In this document: positions 7,691-15,748 of the stretch, piece after piece
How the letters are laid out: each line of letters starts with the position of its first letter
Position numbering within the stretch: position 1 is the stretch's first letter
Origin: an uncultured Collinsella sp.
Lineage (GTDB): Bacteria > Actinomycetota > Coriobacteriia > Coriobacteriales > Coriobacteriaceae
Length of the DNA stretch: 48,837 bases
NCBI GenBank assembly: GCA_900755005.1
Contig: CAAEEX010000111.1
Span: 1-48,837, forward strand
Direction: 5' to 3'
Made by a program: the position numbers and the translations under genes
Notes under the pieces: model-generated
What the model was told of the DNA's origin: nothing
Database searches by the model: none
What the model saw: the letters and a program-made list of their open reading frames with translations, nothing else

Positions 7691-8491
7691 CTAGGGCCGC
7701 TGGCCCATGCCACCCTCGAGGGTGACGGTCTCGCCGTTCATGTACTTAAAGTCGGGACCGCAGAGCTGAACGACCACGCGGCCGATTTCCTTCTCGACGT
7801 CGCCGTAGTGGCCAGCCGGCGGCATGTGGACGTTGGCCTTGAACGCCTCGGGATAGGCATCCTGGAAGTTCTCGAGCGCAGCGGTCCAAGCAAGCGGGCA
7901 AACGATATTGACGTTGATGCCGTCCTTGCCCCACTCGTTGGCAGCGACGCGGGTCAGACCGCGGATGCCCTCCTTGGCAGCGGCGTAGCTGCACTGGCCA
8001 TAGTTGCCAAACAGGCCGGCGCCCGAAGCAAAGTTGACCACGGAGCCCTTGGTCTCCTTCAGGTGCGGATAGGCCTTCTGCATGTACAGGTAGGTGGCAT
8101 ACAGGCCAGAGTAAATGGCCAGGTTAAACTGATCCATGGTGTGATCGGCAATGGTCACGCCCGAGGCGCTGGCCTGAGCGTTGTTGACGACGGCGTCGAT
8201 GCGGCCGAACTCCTCAATGGCCTTGTCGATGACGTTCTGGACGACGGCCTCGTTGTCCTGACCAGCCGAGACATCGGCCTGAACAGGCAGAACCTTGACG
8301 CCGTACTCGGCCTCGAGGGATTCCTTGGCAGCCTCGAGCTTGGCAACGTTGCGGCCGGTAATGACGAGGTTTGCGCCCTCCTTGGCAAAAGCGATATCGA
8401 TACCGTAGCCGATGGAGCCAGCGGAGCCGTCCTTGAGCGTGGCCTTGCCGCCGCCGGTGACGATCACGGTCTTACCAGTGAAAAGTCCCAT
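7691..8491 (-). CDS. Short-chain dehydrogenase/reductase (SDR) family oxidoreductase
   Basis: NAD(P)-dependent Rossmann enzyme of 266 residues. The cofactor loop is TGGGKATLKDGSAGSIGYG, in which the usual TGxxxGxG is expanded by roughly nine residues. VVNNAQAS replaces the common NNAG. The catalytic Ser is in NFASGAG and the YxxxK pair in SYAAAK. The end, NGETVTLEGGMGQRP, matches classical SDRs that finish with a GG(M/L) segment. Substrate is unknown: a steroid/bile-acid or sugar/keto substrate is possible, but the sequence does not resemble the Collinsella 7-beta-hydroxysteroid dehydrogenase as I remember it. ATG at 8491 follows GAAAGGAC. It appears monocistronic, with a structured repeat right after its stop. 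Confidence 0.88.
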   Translation of the reverse strand: MGLFTGKTVIVTGGGKATLKDGSAGSIGYGIDIAFAKEGANLVITGRNVAKLEAAKESLEAEYGVKVLPVQADVSAGQDNEAVVQNVIDKAIEEFGRIDAVVNNAQASASGVTIADHTMDQFNLAIYSGLYATYLYMQKAYPHLKETKGSVVNFASGAGLFGNYGQCSYAAAKEGIRGLTRVAANEWGKDGINVNIVCPLAWTAALENFQDAYPEAFKANVHMPPAGHYGDVEKEIGRVVVQLCGPDFKYMNGETVTLEGGMGQRP

Positions 8492-8615
8492 ATAAAGTCC
8501 TTTCAAATCGCGACGGGCGCACCCGCCGACTGCGCGCATCCAAATAAACGCGACAAAAGCTGAAATGCAACTTTAACGGGTTCAAGTGAAAAGAAAAGGC
8601 CTCGGCAGGCGAACG

Positions 8616-8646
8616 GCATAACGTCTTTCGGCGAAGGGATTGTCAA
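8616..8646 (-). promoter_or_regulatory. Candidate promoter of the SDR gene
   Basis: On the minus strand a perfect TTGACA (8646-8641) is followed 19 bases later by TTATGC (8621-8616). This would give a leader of about 115 bases before the SDR start at 8491. The -35 is ideal; the spacing is long. Confidence 0.4.
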
Positions 8647-8779
8647 GTACAAACTGGATAAAGTGGCCGAGTTTTTGCTATCGACGCGAGTCATCGAACA
8701 CGTTTTGAAACTTTGCTGCAGCGCGCGGGATGTCGGCGCGAGACTTTATCATAGGGTGACGAACAACGATGAGGAGCAC

Positions 8780-10549
8780 ATGCCTATGACAGACGAGCTG
8801 GACCCCCAGACTCAACAGCATATTGATGATTCCGCAGACGTCACTGCAGATGCCGACGCTGTGACCTGCGATGATATTGACCTCGACGACCCATTCTTGG
8901 ACGAAAGCGCTACGGCGGAAACCCCTGGCGCCGAAGATGCAGACGAGCAAAACGACGATGCGCCCGCTCAGGACGACCACCCCGTACAGGATGCTGCTCC
9001 GCAAGCTGCGGGCCCTATCGAGGTTTCTTCGGAAGAAGAGCTCGACGCCGTCATGGACTCCATGATGGATGCCGTCAAAGCGATGAAAGACGCCGTGGCC
9101 GACGCTGACGTTGACGCCGAGGAAGAGGAGGCCGCCGAGGCAGCCTCGACCTTCGTACCCGGCGAGACTCCGGTTGCCGACCAGGGCAGCGCCATGCCCT
9201 CGTTTCTGCAGCTCGAGCATCCCACGATTGGCGCCGATGCGGTCGACCCGCACGCAGCAGGCTTTTCTGTGGTCGAGGGCGGCACCGGCAATATCGCCGC
9301 GCCGCAGGCTACCGATGCGGACGCTGCCGACACCGCTCGCCCGACCGCCCCGCACTCCCCCGCCGCGAGCCGCGATCTGGGGACCGCCGTCTCGAACACC
9401 GCGAACGCCGTGGGCACCTTTATCGCCCAGGGCGCCTCGGCCATGCGCGAGATGAACGCCGCGAAAAAGGCACTTGCCGATGCCCGCGCCCACCTGGCCG
9501 AACTTGAGCAGCGCATTGCCGATCAGGCCGAGGAACTCGAGACGCGCCAGGATATCGCAGGCCGCTACGACCAGATCGTCGCCGACCAGCGTCAGGCGAT
9601 CGCCACAGCGCAAAAGACCGCTGCGGCAGCCGAGATTGACCGTGATGCCCACGCCGCCAAAGCGACAGAGCTCAAGGGTCAGTTCGAACAAATGAAGACA
9701 GAGGATGACGCGACTGAGCTCCGCCTGAAGGCCGCGCTCGACGCCGTGGAGGCCCGCGAGGCGAGCTCTCGCGAGACCGGCAACCGCCTCGTTCGACGTC
9801 TTGAGGATTCCAAGCGTATCCGCGACAAGGTGAAAGCCGAGCGAGACGCCGGCATTGCGGCCGCACAACAAACCGTCGACGCCACGCGCGCCCAGCTCGA
9901 GACGCTGCGTCATGAGTACGCCGAGCTGCAACGCAATCCCTCGGCAAATCCCGCCAACTATACGGTGCGCACCAGCGAACTCTCGATGCAGATCTCCGAC
10001 ACGGCAGATGCCCTACGTAAAGCCGAAGAAGATGTCCCGCGCATCACCGCCGATCTTGAGCACTCGCTTGCCGCAGCCGAGCAGGCCGTCGAACAGGCGC
10101 AAGCCCCCATCGCCGACGCTAAGCGAGCCCATCAGGCCGTGACGGCAGAGGCCGATGCCGCGCGCGACGAGCTGCAGACCGCAAAAACCGCCGCTGCAAC
10201 GCGCCAGCGCGAACTGCGCGAGAAGATCACTGCCGAGGACAAGGCACGCCGCGACCAGGAGCAGACCATCGCCAACGCCCAAGCAGATGCCGCACATGCA
10301 CAGTCGATCATCGAACAGGCGACCGAGGTGCACGACCACCCAGAAATCACTGAGTCGCTTGCAGGATCCTTGGCCCGAGACAAAGCCGAACACGCCGAGA
10401 CCGAGCAAGAAGTCGACCAGCTCGAGGCCGCCGAAGACGACGTACGAGAGCGCACCCGCGACTCACGCATCAAATTCACCGGCGCCATCGTCTGCATCGT
10501 CGCCGCAATCCTGGCGATCATCCTAGTCTGGCTGTTCGCAAGCAAGTAA
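8780..10549 (+). CDS. Tail-anchored coiled-coil protein of unknown function
   Basis: Unrecognised protein of 589 residues. ATG at 8780 has GAGGAG just upstream; a second ATG lies two codons later. Residues 1-200 are very acidic, rich in Asp, Ala and Glu, and probably disordered. Residues about 220-555 are long Ala/Glu/Gln/Arg-rich helices with heptad character (for example LADARAHLAELEQRIADQAEELE split by short breaks), so a long coiled coil is likely. The last 25 residues, FTGAIVCIVAAILAIILVWLFASK, form one membrane helix with a Lys end and no signal peptide. This suggests a cytoplasmic rod anchored to the membrane by its tail. A role in envelope or division scaffolding is only a guess. Confidence 0.85.
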   Translation: MPMTDELDPQTQQHIDDSADVTADADAVTCDDIDLDDPFLDESATAETPGAEDADEQNDDAPAQDDHPVQDAAPQAAGPIEVSSEEELDAVMDSMMDAVKAMKDAVADADVDAEEEEAAEAASTFVPGETPVADQGSAMPSFLQLEHPTIGADAVDPHAAGFSVVEGGTGNIAAPQATDADAADTARPTAPHSPAASRDLGTAVSNTANAVGTFIAQGASAMREMNAAKKALADARAHLAELEQRIADQAEELETRQDIAGRYDQIVADQRQAIATAQKTAAAAEIDRDAHAAKATELKGQFEQMKTEDDATELRLKAALDAVEAREASSRETGNRLVRRLEDSKRIRDKVKAERDAGIAAAQQTVDATRAQLETLRHEYAELQRNPSANPANYTVRTSELSMQISDTADALRKAEEDVPRITADLEHSLAAAEQAVEQAQAPIADAKRAHQAVTAEADAARDELQTAKTAAATRQRELREKITAEDKARRDQEQTIANAQADAAHAQSIIEQATEVHDHPEITESLAGSLARDKAEHAETEQEVDQLEAAEDDVRERTRDSRIKFTGAIVCIVAAILAIILVWLFASK

Positions 10550-10850
10550 ACCAGCTGCCAAAAAGCTCACCGCAACTTATTTAGATTGGCACAGGGCAAC
10601 CTATCCCTCTTGCACCGATCTCTTGACATAAGGACTGTCCCCAGGTGCCGGCACAAAAGGAACGTCCCCAAGTGCCAACAACGGCGACGCCGATGTTTTG
10701 GCAACGAAAGCGAAAACCCGCCAGAGCGAGCAAGGTGCCTTGAAAGAGGAGGGCATTGACCTTCTGGTCATGCCCGACGATTGAACGTCAGATTGCCGCT
10801 TAGGGGCGTTTGCAGCGTCGAGCAGTTACGCGGTTCGTAGAACCGCGTAA
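10550..10850. other. Intergenic region made of repeats
   Basis: The gap between the convergent coiled-coil and queA genes holds no gene. It has a half copy of the CCGCAACTTA hairpin arm (about 10571), two direct copies of a GTCCCCA(G/A)GTGCC motif (10637-10676) and the second structured repeat (10675-10851). Confidence 0.6.
10637..10676. repeat. Direct repeat of GTCCCCA(G/A)GTGCC
   Basis: GTCCCCAGGTGCC and GTCCCCAAGTGCC occur about 27 bases apart, just before structured repeat copy 2. They look like remnants of another dispersed intergenic repeat family. Confidence 0.5.
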
Positions 10851-10851
10851 C
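10675..10851. repeat. Structured intergenic repeat, copy 2 (~177 nt)
   Basis: Second copy of the element at 7510-7688. The middle hairpin (10751-10775) keeps the bulged T and four-base loop of copy 1 but has AT/AT in place of GC/GC at two paired positions. The terminal hairpin (10825-10851) has an 11-bp stem and overlaps the last base of the queA stop codon. Both copies therefore abut the 3' end of a minus-strand gene in the same orientation. Confidence 0.8.
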
Positions 10852-12068
10852 TAACAAATGAGCATTGCGTCACCAAAGCTGAAGAAGCGGTAGCGCTCCT
10901 CGATGGCGGCGGCGTAGGCATCCATGATCTGGTCGCGGGAGGCAAGCGCGCTCACGAGCATCATGAGCGTGGAGCGCGGCACGTGGAAGTTCGTGATCAG
11001 CGCGTCGACCACGTGATAGGTCGAGCCGGGCATGAGGTAGAGCTGCGTCGTCGCGTTCTCGCGCACCACGATGTCACCGCGGCCGAGCGTGTCGGCGCCG
11101 TCCTCACGGCCCTCAAAATAGCGCGCCGTCACGGCCGGATCGGACACCGGTGCATCGGCGTCAAACGCGCTCTCGAGCGAACGCACCGCCGTGGTACCGA
11201 CGGCGATGACGCGATGGCCCTCGGCCTTCGCCTCATGCACGGCGTCGACAACCTCCTGCGACACGTGGTAGCGCTCGGTGTGCATCACGTGCTGCGTGGG
11301 GTCGTCCTCCTCCACCAGACGGAAGGTATCGATGCCCACCTCGAGCTCGACGGCGGCAAACTTCGCACCCTTGGCCTCGATAGCCGCCATGAGCTCGGGC
11401 GTGAAGTGCAGACCCGCCGTAGGAGCGGCAGCCGAGTGCTCCTCCTTCATGGCGTAGACGGTCTGGTACTTCTCGGGATCGCCTTCGTAATCGGTAATGT
11501 AGGGCGGCAGCGGCACGTGACCGGCGGCGTGGATGGCCTCGTCGAGCGTGCGCGGCTCGCCGGCAGCATTGCAACCGGCCGGCTCAAAGCGCACCAGACG
11601 GCCACCGCGGCTGTCGGTGACAAAGTCGACGACCTCGGCCGTTAGCACCACGGGAGCCCCCTCGGGCGCATGGGCGCCGCCCGCACGATACTCAATCTGA
11701 GCACCGGGCTTCAGGCGCTTACCCGGCTTGACCAGGCACTCCCAAACGTGGCCCAGCGGGTCAACATCCTCGCGGCGCTTGAGCAGCAGGGTCTCGACCA
11801 CGCCGCCCGATCCGGCCTTGCGACCGATCAGGCGGGCCGGCATCACACGCGTCTGGTTGATGACGAGCACGTCGCCCGGCTCGATATAGTCGACGATGTC
11901 GCGGAAGATGCGGTGCTCAACGGTGCCGCCATGCTCCAGCGGCGTTCCCGCCTGGGAGCCCTTGCGATCCACCACCAACAGGCGGCAAGAGTCGCGCGGC
12001 TCGGCAGGAGCCTGGGCAATCAGTTCCTCCGGAAGGTTATAGTCAAAATCATCGGTACGCATAGACAC
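10851..12068 (-). CDS. queA: S-adenosylmethionine:tRNA ribosyltransferase-isomerase
   Basis: Transfers and rearranges the ribose of SAM onto preQ1-modified tRNA to give epoxyqueuosine. The protein has 405 residues, longer than the roughly 350 of E. coli QueA because of insertions. Recognisable blocks are DDFDYNLPEELIAQAPAEPRD at the N-terminus, RVMPARLIG, AAPTAGLHFT, ERYHVSQEVVDAV, AVGTTAVRSLES and the C-terminal ITNFHVPRSTLMMLVSA. GTG at 12068 is taken as start because AGGAGAA lies eight bases before it; the ATG two codons later would be too far from that site. It lies 64 bases downstream of queH and probably shares its transcript. Confidence 0.96.
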   Translation of the reverse strand: MSMRTDDFDYNLPEELIAQAPAEPRDSCRLLVVDRKGSQAGTPLEHGGTVEHRIFRDIVDYIEPGDVLVINQTRVMPARLIGRKAGSGGVVETLLLKRREDVDPLGHVWECLVKPGKRLKPGAQIEYRAGGAHAPEGAPVVLTAEVVDFVTDSRGGRLVRFEPAGCNAAGEPRTLDEAIHAAGHVPLPPYITDYEGDPEKYQTVYAMKEEHSAAAPTAGLHFTPELMAAIEAKGAKFAAVELEVGIDTFRLVEEDDPTQHVMHTERYHVSQEVVDAVHEAKAEGHRVIAVGTTAVRSLESAFDADAPVSDPAVTARYFEGREDGADTLGRGDIVVRENATTQLYLMPGSTYHVVDALITNFHVPRSTLMMLVSALASRDQIMDAYAAAIEERYRFFSFGDAMLIC

Positions 12069-12132
12069 GTCGGATTCTCCTTATATAGCTAAAGTCCGCT
12101 CTACATCCTAGCAGGCTGACGTCCCAAATGAA

Positions 12133-12708
12133 CTACTTTTTGGCGGCTTTACGCTCGTCGCGGATGCGGGCGCGGTCCATGGCCGCCTCGACAGCCGAGA
12201 AGCGGCAACCACAGTAGTTCTGCCGATACATACCCAGCTCGCGCGAACGACGCGTGGCCTCGGGGTAATACGGCCGAAAATCGCGAATGACCGGGACGAG
12301 CCCATGTGCCGCCGCCAAGCGCTCAAGCACGTCGTTACAGATATCGAACAGCTGATACGGCGAGACGGCGAGCGTCGTGCCCACAAACCCAAACCCGCGC
12401 TCCTGGGCCACGCGGCATGCCTCGGCCAAGCGCAAGGCATAGCACGCGCGACAGCGACGGGGCCGATCGGCACCCAGCGGGGCCACGCCGGCCTCCCAGC
12501 GCTCGCGGTCCTCCCCTGCCTCGATGAGCTCGATGTCGCCATCGGCACACCACCGGCGCAGCTCGTCCAAGCGGCGCTGCCATTCATCGCGCGGTTGAAT
12601 ATTAGGGTTGGTCCAGCAAATCGTGGGCTCAAACCCCTCCTCGCGCAGCAAGCGAACCGGCTCCAGCGAGCACGGCGCACAGCAAGCATGCAGCAGCAAC
12701 GGCTTCAT
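12133..12708 (-). CDS. queH: Epoxyqueuosine reductase QueH
   Basis: Last enzyme of queuosine synthesis, reducing epoxyqueuosine in tRNA to queuosine; it replaces the unrelated QueG. The protein has 191 residues. It begins LLHACCAPCS, whose paired cysteines are the QueH/DUF208 hallmark, and continues with WTNPNIQP, RCRACYALRL with another CxxC, TTLAVSPYQ, and YRQNYCGCRFS near the end. These cysteines match the iron-sulfur and iron sites known for QueH. ATG at 12708 follows GGGGA; an in-frame ATG two codons earlier is also possible. Neighbours are queA downstream and a DUF3267 protein 36 bases upstream. Confidence 0.93.
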   Translation of the reverse strand: MKPLLLHACCAPCSLEPVRLLREEGFEPTICWTNPNIQPRDEWQRRLDELRRWCADGDIELIEAGEDRERWEAGVAPLGADRPRRCRACYALRLAEACRVAQERGFGFVGTTLAVSPYQLFDICNDVLERLAAAHGLVPVIRDFRPYYPEATRRSRELGMYRQNYCGCRFSAVEAAMDRARIRDERKAAKK

Positions 12709-12744
12709 CAACATTCCCCGTCCCAAAAAATCATCCCAAAATGA

Positions 12745-13314
12745 CTACCTTGCGAAAAAGCGCACGCCAAAGGATGTGTCCTCGCAGGCGACAATGCGGC
12801 GGTCGCGCAGGATGGTCCGCACGTAATACCAATCGCCCACGCAACCCGACAAATGCAAGCCGGCCGCCAGGTAGCACAGCAGCGGATAGCCCGAGAACGC
12901 AAACCCCAGGGCAAACGCTGTCGTCACAACAACCGTCGGTGCCAGGCAAACCGCCATGTACCGCGCACGCGAATACACCACGCCCTCGGCGCAGGCATAA
13001 ATCATGCAGGTTTCGAGATTTGCCCCAAAGGTCACGTGCGCACCGGCGGGCGCAAACAGCTTAAAGAACACCGCATGCACCAGCTCATGCACGGCAAACG
13101 ACACCGCGCAAACAACAACTACGCCGACTATCCAGCCCACGACCGCCGTCCAGCCGCCCGCATCAGCAGCATCCAAGTCCGCGGGCCCGCCCATCAGCAT
13201 AAACACCGGCACCAGGCACACGGCAAACACCGCAAGCACGGCCATCCCCCACACAAAGCAGGCGTGCAGAAAATCCTCGTCATCAAACGCATGTATGTTG
13301 GAAATCTCATTCAT
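12745..13314 (-). CDS. DUF3267 family membrane metalloprotease-like protein
   Basis: Membrane protein of 189 residues with about four hydrophobic segments (near 20-42, 56-74, 118-140 and 142-160). The motif HELVH at residues 76-80 fits the zinc-binding HExxH of the DUF3267/M50-like group, and it sits at the end of a membrane helix as in intramembrane or membrane-linked proteases. Whether it is proteolytic and what it cuts are unknown. ATG at 13314 lacks a strong ribosome site. It lies directly upstream of queH-queA on the same strand and may share their transcript, without any known role in queuosine synthesis. It is divergent from the MetRS-like gene. Confidence 0.8.
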   Translation of the reverse strand: MNEISNIHAFDDEDFLHACFVWGMAVLAVFAVCLVPVFMLMGGPADLDAADAGGWTAVVGWIVGVVVVCAVSFAVHELVHAVFFKLFAPAGAHVTFGANLETCMIYACAEGVVYSRARYMAVCLAPTVVVTTAFALGFAFSGYPLLCYLAAGLHLSGCVGDWYYVRTILRDRRIVACEDTSFGVRFFAR

Positions 13315-13356
13315 AGCATCTTAGGATAGCGCCCCTGCCACGTACCCGTCCGCATG

Positions 13357-13365
13357 TGCGATAAT
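13357..13365 (+). promoter_or_regulatory. Extended -10 promoter element for the MetRS-like gene
   Basis: TGCGATAAT at 13357-13365, within TGTGCGATAAT, has the TGn-NNNNNN form of an extended -10. It would start transcription about 75 bases before the ATG at 13447. The same 11-base string occurs before the second degV gene. Confidence 0.45.
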
Positions 13366-13446
13366 GTCGAACGATATGCACGAATTGACCACTGCGCGGC
13401 CGAGCCCCGGGCCCGGCCGCGCCCTCACCATATGCGAAGGAGTCCC

Positions 13447-15597
13447 ATGGCATCCAAATACTCCATGAACGACCGTCCCAGCTGGCCTCGCCGCGCCATC
13501 GTTACTGCCGGCGAGCCCTACGGCAACAAGGGCCTTCACTTTGGCCACGTTGGTGGCGTCTTTGTCCCGGCCGACTTCTTCGCCCGCTTCCTGCGCGACC
13601 GCCTGGGCCGCGAAAACGTCATCTTCACCTCGGGCACCGACTGCTACGGCTCGCCCATCATGGAGAGCTACCGCAAGCTCAAGGAGAACGAGGGCTACGA
13701 CAAGTCCATTAGCGAGTACGTCGAGTCCAATCACTCCCGCCAGGCCGCGACCCTCAACAACTACAACATCAGCTGCGACATCTACGGCGGCTCGGGCCTT
13801 GAGCCGGCTGCGCAGATCCACAACGAGGTGACCGCCGAGATTATCGAGCGCCTGCACGAGCAGGGCACCATCTCCAAGCGCTCTACCCTGCAGTTCTACG
13901 ACGCCAAGGCCGGCACGTTCCTCAACGGCCGCCAGGTGATCGGCCGCTGCCCCATCCAGGGCTGCAAGTCCGAGAAGGCCTATGCCGACGAGTGCGACCT
14001 AGGTCACCAGTTTGAGCCCGAGGAGCTCATCGCGCCCAAGAGCCAGCTCACCGGCGAGGTGCCCGAGCTGCGCCCGGTCGACAACCTCTACTTCGACCTG
14101 CCGGCCTACCTCGACTTTATGAAGACCTACGCCGCCAAGCTCGCCCAGAACCCGCAGGTTCGCTCCGTGGTCTCCAAGACCATGGAAGAGTGGCTGCTGC
14201 CGGCACAGCTCTACATCCAGAACAAGTTCCGTGAGGCCTTCGACGCCGTCGAGGACCAGCTGCCCGAGCACACCGTGCTGGAGCCCGAGGGCAACAAGAG
14301 CAGCTTTACCGTCACCTTCCCCAGCTGGAAGGAGCGCGACGACGCCCACGCGGTGCTCGCCAACGGCGGCGTGCGCTTCCGTAGCGGCAAGGCGCTCGTG
14401 CCCTTCCGCATCACCGGCAACATCGACTGGGGCGTTCCGGTGCCCGAGGTCGACGGCGTGAACGACGTCACCTGCTGGTGCTGGCCCGAGAGCCTGTGGG
14501 CGCCCATCAGCTACACCCGCACCGTGCTCGCACGCGATGCCAAGGCCGCCGGCGTGACCGAGGGCGTCGCAGCCCAGGATGCCGCCCTCATGGGCGAGCC
14601 CGCCGCCGATTCCACGCAGGTCCCCGCGCCCACCTACCAGCACAGCTCGCTCGACTGGCGCGACTGGTGGTGCTCTGACGACGCTCAGATCTACCAGTTC
14701 ATCGGCCAGGACAACATCTACTTCTACTGCATCGCGCAGACCGCCATGTGGGAGGCCCTGGGTTGGGACCTTACGCAGAGCACCGTCAGCGCCTGCTACC
14801 ACCTGCTCTACATGGGCAAAAAGGCAAGCTCGTCCTCGCAGACGCCTCCCCCGCCGGCAGACGACCTGCTCAACCACTACACCTGCGAGCAGATGCGCGC
14901 GCATTGGCTGTCGCTCGGCCTGTCCGAGAAGCCGGTGAGCTTTAGCCCCAAGGCATACGACACCCGCGTGACCGGCAAGGACAAGGACGGCAACGAGGTG
15001 CGCGCCTGCGACGACAAGCGCGTCATCGATCCAGCCCTTAAGGAGAGCGCCCTTTTGACCGGCGTCTTCAACCGCCTGGCCCGCAGCTGCTTCTACGGCG
15101 TCGCCGTCAAGGAGGGCGACGAGAGTCCCTATCGCAACGGTTGCATTCCGGCCGGCGCCGCCTCTGCTGCCGTGGTCGAGGCTGCCGAGCAGGCCGCCCT
15201 TGCCTTTGAGCAGGCCATGTACAAGTTCGAGACGCACCGTGCGCTCGCCGTGTGCGACGACTACCTGCGTGCCGCCAACAAGCGCTGGAGCGATGCCTCC
15301 AAGGCCGCCAACAAGCTCGAGGGTAAGCCAGCAAAAGCCGCCATGAAGCAGGCCCTGGTCGACGCCTTTACCGAGCTGCGTGTGGCGACCGTGCTCATGC
15401 ACGGCATCGTCCCGGCCGGCTGCGAGCTCATCTGCGAGCACTTCGACATCGACCCGGTCGCCTTCTTTAGCTGGGATAACATCTTTACCTCCACGGACGA
15501 GTTTGTGGAGAGCCTGGGCGAGAAGCCCGGCGAGCACCGCGTGAAGCCGCTGCCCCCGCGCTTCGACTTCTTCAGCAAGCACGAGAGCCAGTACTAG
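13447..15597 (+). CDS. Methionyl-tRNA synthetase-like class I aminoacyl-tRNA synthetase, divergent
   Basis: Protein of 716 residues with the architecture of MetRS, starting at ATG 13447 behind GAAGGAG. The HIGH motif is HFGH (31-34). A zinc knuckle with Cys168, Cys173, Cys183 and His187 leads into the MetRS-like EELIAPKSQLTGEVPELR, and IDWGVPVP and FIGQDNIYFYC also align. Three active-site regions are unusual: GTDEHG is GTDCYG (63-68), the YVWFD-type segment reads VTCWCWPESLWAPISY, and KMSKS is KASSS within KKASSSS (458-464), followed by a proline run. There is no C-terminal tRNA-binding domain. It could be the organism's own MetRS with variant motifs or a paralog with a changed substrate; a second metG elsewhere would favour the latter. 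Confidence 0.8.
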   Translation: MASKYSMNDRPSWPRRAIVTAGEPYGNKGLHFGHVGGVFVPADFFARFLRDRLGRENVIFTSGTDCYGSPIMESYRKLKENEGYDKSISEYVESNHSRQAATLNNYNISCDIYGGSGLEPAAQIHNEVTAEIIERLHEQGTISKRSTLQFYDAKAGTFLNGRQVIGRCPIQGCKSEKAYADECDLGHQFEPEELIAPKSQLTGEVPELRPVDNLYFDLPAYLDFMKTYAAKLAQNPQVRSVVSKTMEEWLLPAQLYIQNKFREAFDAVEDQLPEHTVLEPEGNKSSFTVTFPSWKERDDAHAVLANGGVRFRSGKALVPFRITGNIDWGVPVPEVDGVNDVTCWCWPESLWAPISYTRTVLARDAKAAGVTEGVAAQDAALMGEPAADSTQVPAPTYQHSSLDWRDWWCSDDAQIYQFIGQDNIYFYCIAQTAMWEALGWDLTQSTVSACYHLLYMGKKASSSSQTPPPPADDLLNHYTCEQMRAHWLSLGLSEKPVSFSPKAYDTRVTGKDKDGNEVRACDDKRVIDPALKESALLTGVFNRLARSCFYGVAVKEGDESPYRNGCIPAGAASAAVVEAAEQAALAFEQAMYKFETHRALAVCDDYLRAANKRWSDASKAANKLEGKPAKAAMKQALVDAFTELRVATVLMHGIVPAGCELICEHFDIDPVAFFSWDNIFTSTDEFVESLGEKPGEHRVKPLPPRFDFFSKHESQY

Positions 15598-15614
15598 GCC
15601 AACGCCAAGGCAGA

Positions 15615-15721
15615 GTAGTCAATTTGGGACGGGGCTATTTTAGCTACCCCGTCCCAAATTTAACTACAACGCCTGCCGAAACGGACGGGCAGCTAAAATA
15701 GCCCCGTCCCAAATTGACTAC
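15615..15721. repeat. Inverted repeat with 31-bp perfect arms (GTAGTCAATTTGGGACGGGG family)
   Basis: Arms at 15615-15645 and 15691-15721 are exact reverse complements. Between them lies a third partial copy (about 15646-15667, ending AAATTTAACTAC), so alternative hairpins can form. Related fragments occur at 12121-12137 and 12718-12748. It separates the MetRS-like gene and the methyltransferase gene and may terminate the former, or be a small non-autonomous mobile repeat. Confidence 0.75.
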
Positions 15722-15748
15722 TTTTAATGGAATGGGAAGGAAAGACGG

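Noticed and set aside
7691..8491. SDR gene as a 7-beta-hydroxysteroid dehydrogenase
   Set aside because: Its motifs and sequence do not resemble the Collinsella enzyme as I recall it, so no bile-acid function is claimed.
8678..9931. Minus-strand ORF of 417 codons opposite the coiled-coil gene
   Set aside because: The plus-strand gene has a ribosome site, an acidic head and a C-terminal membrane helix; the antisense frame is Gly/Val/Arg-rich with no domain.
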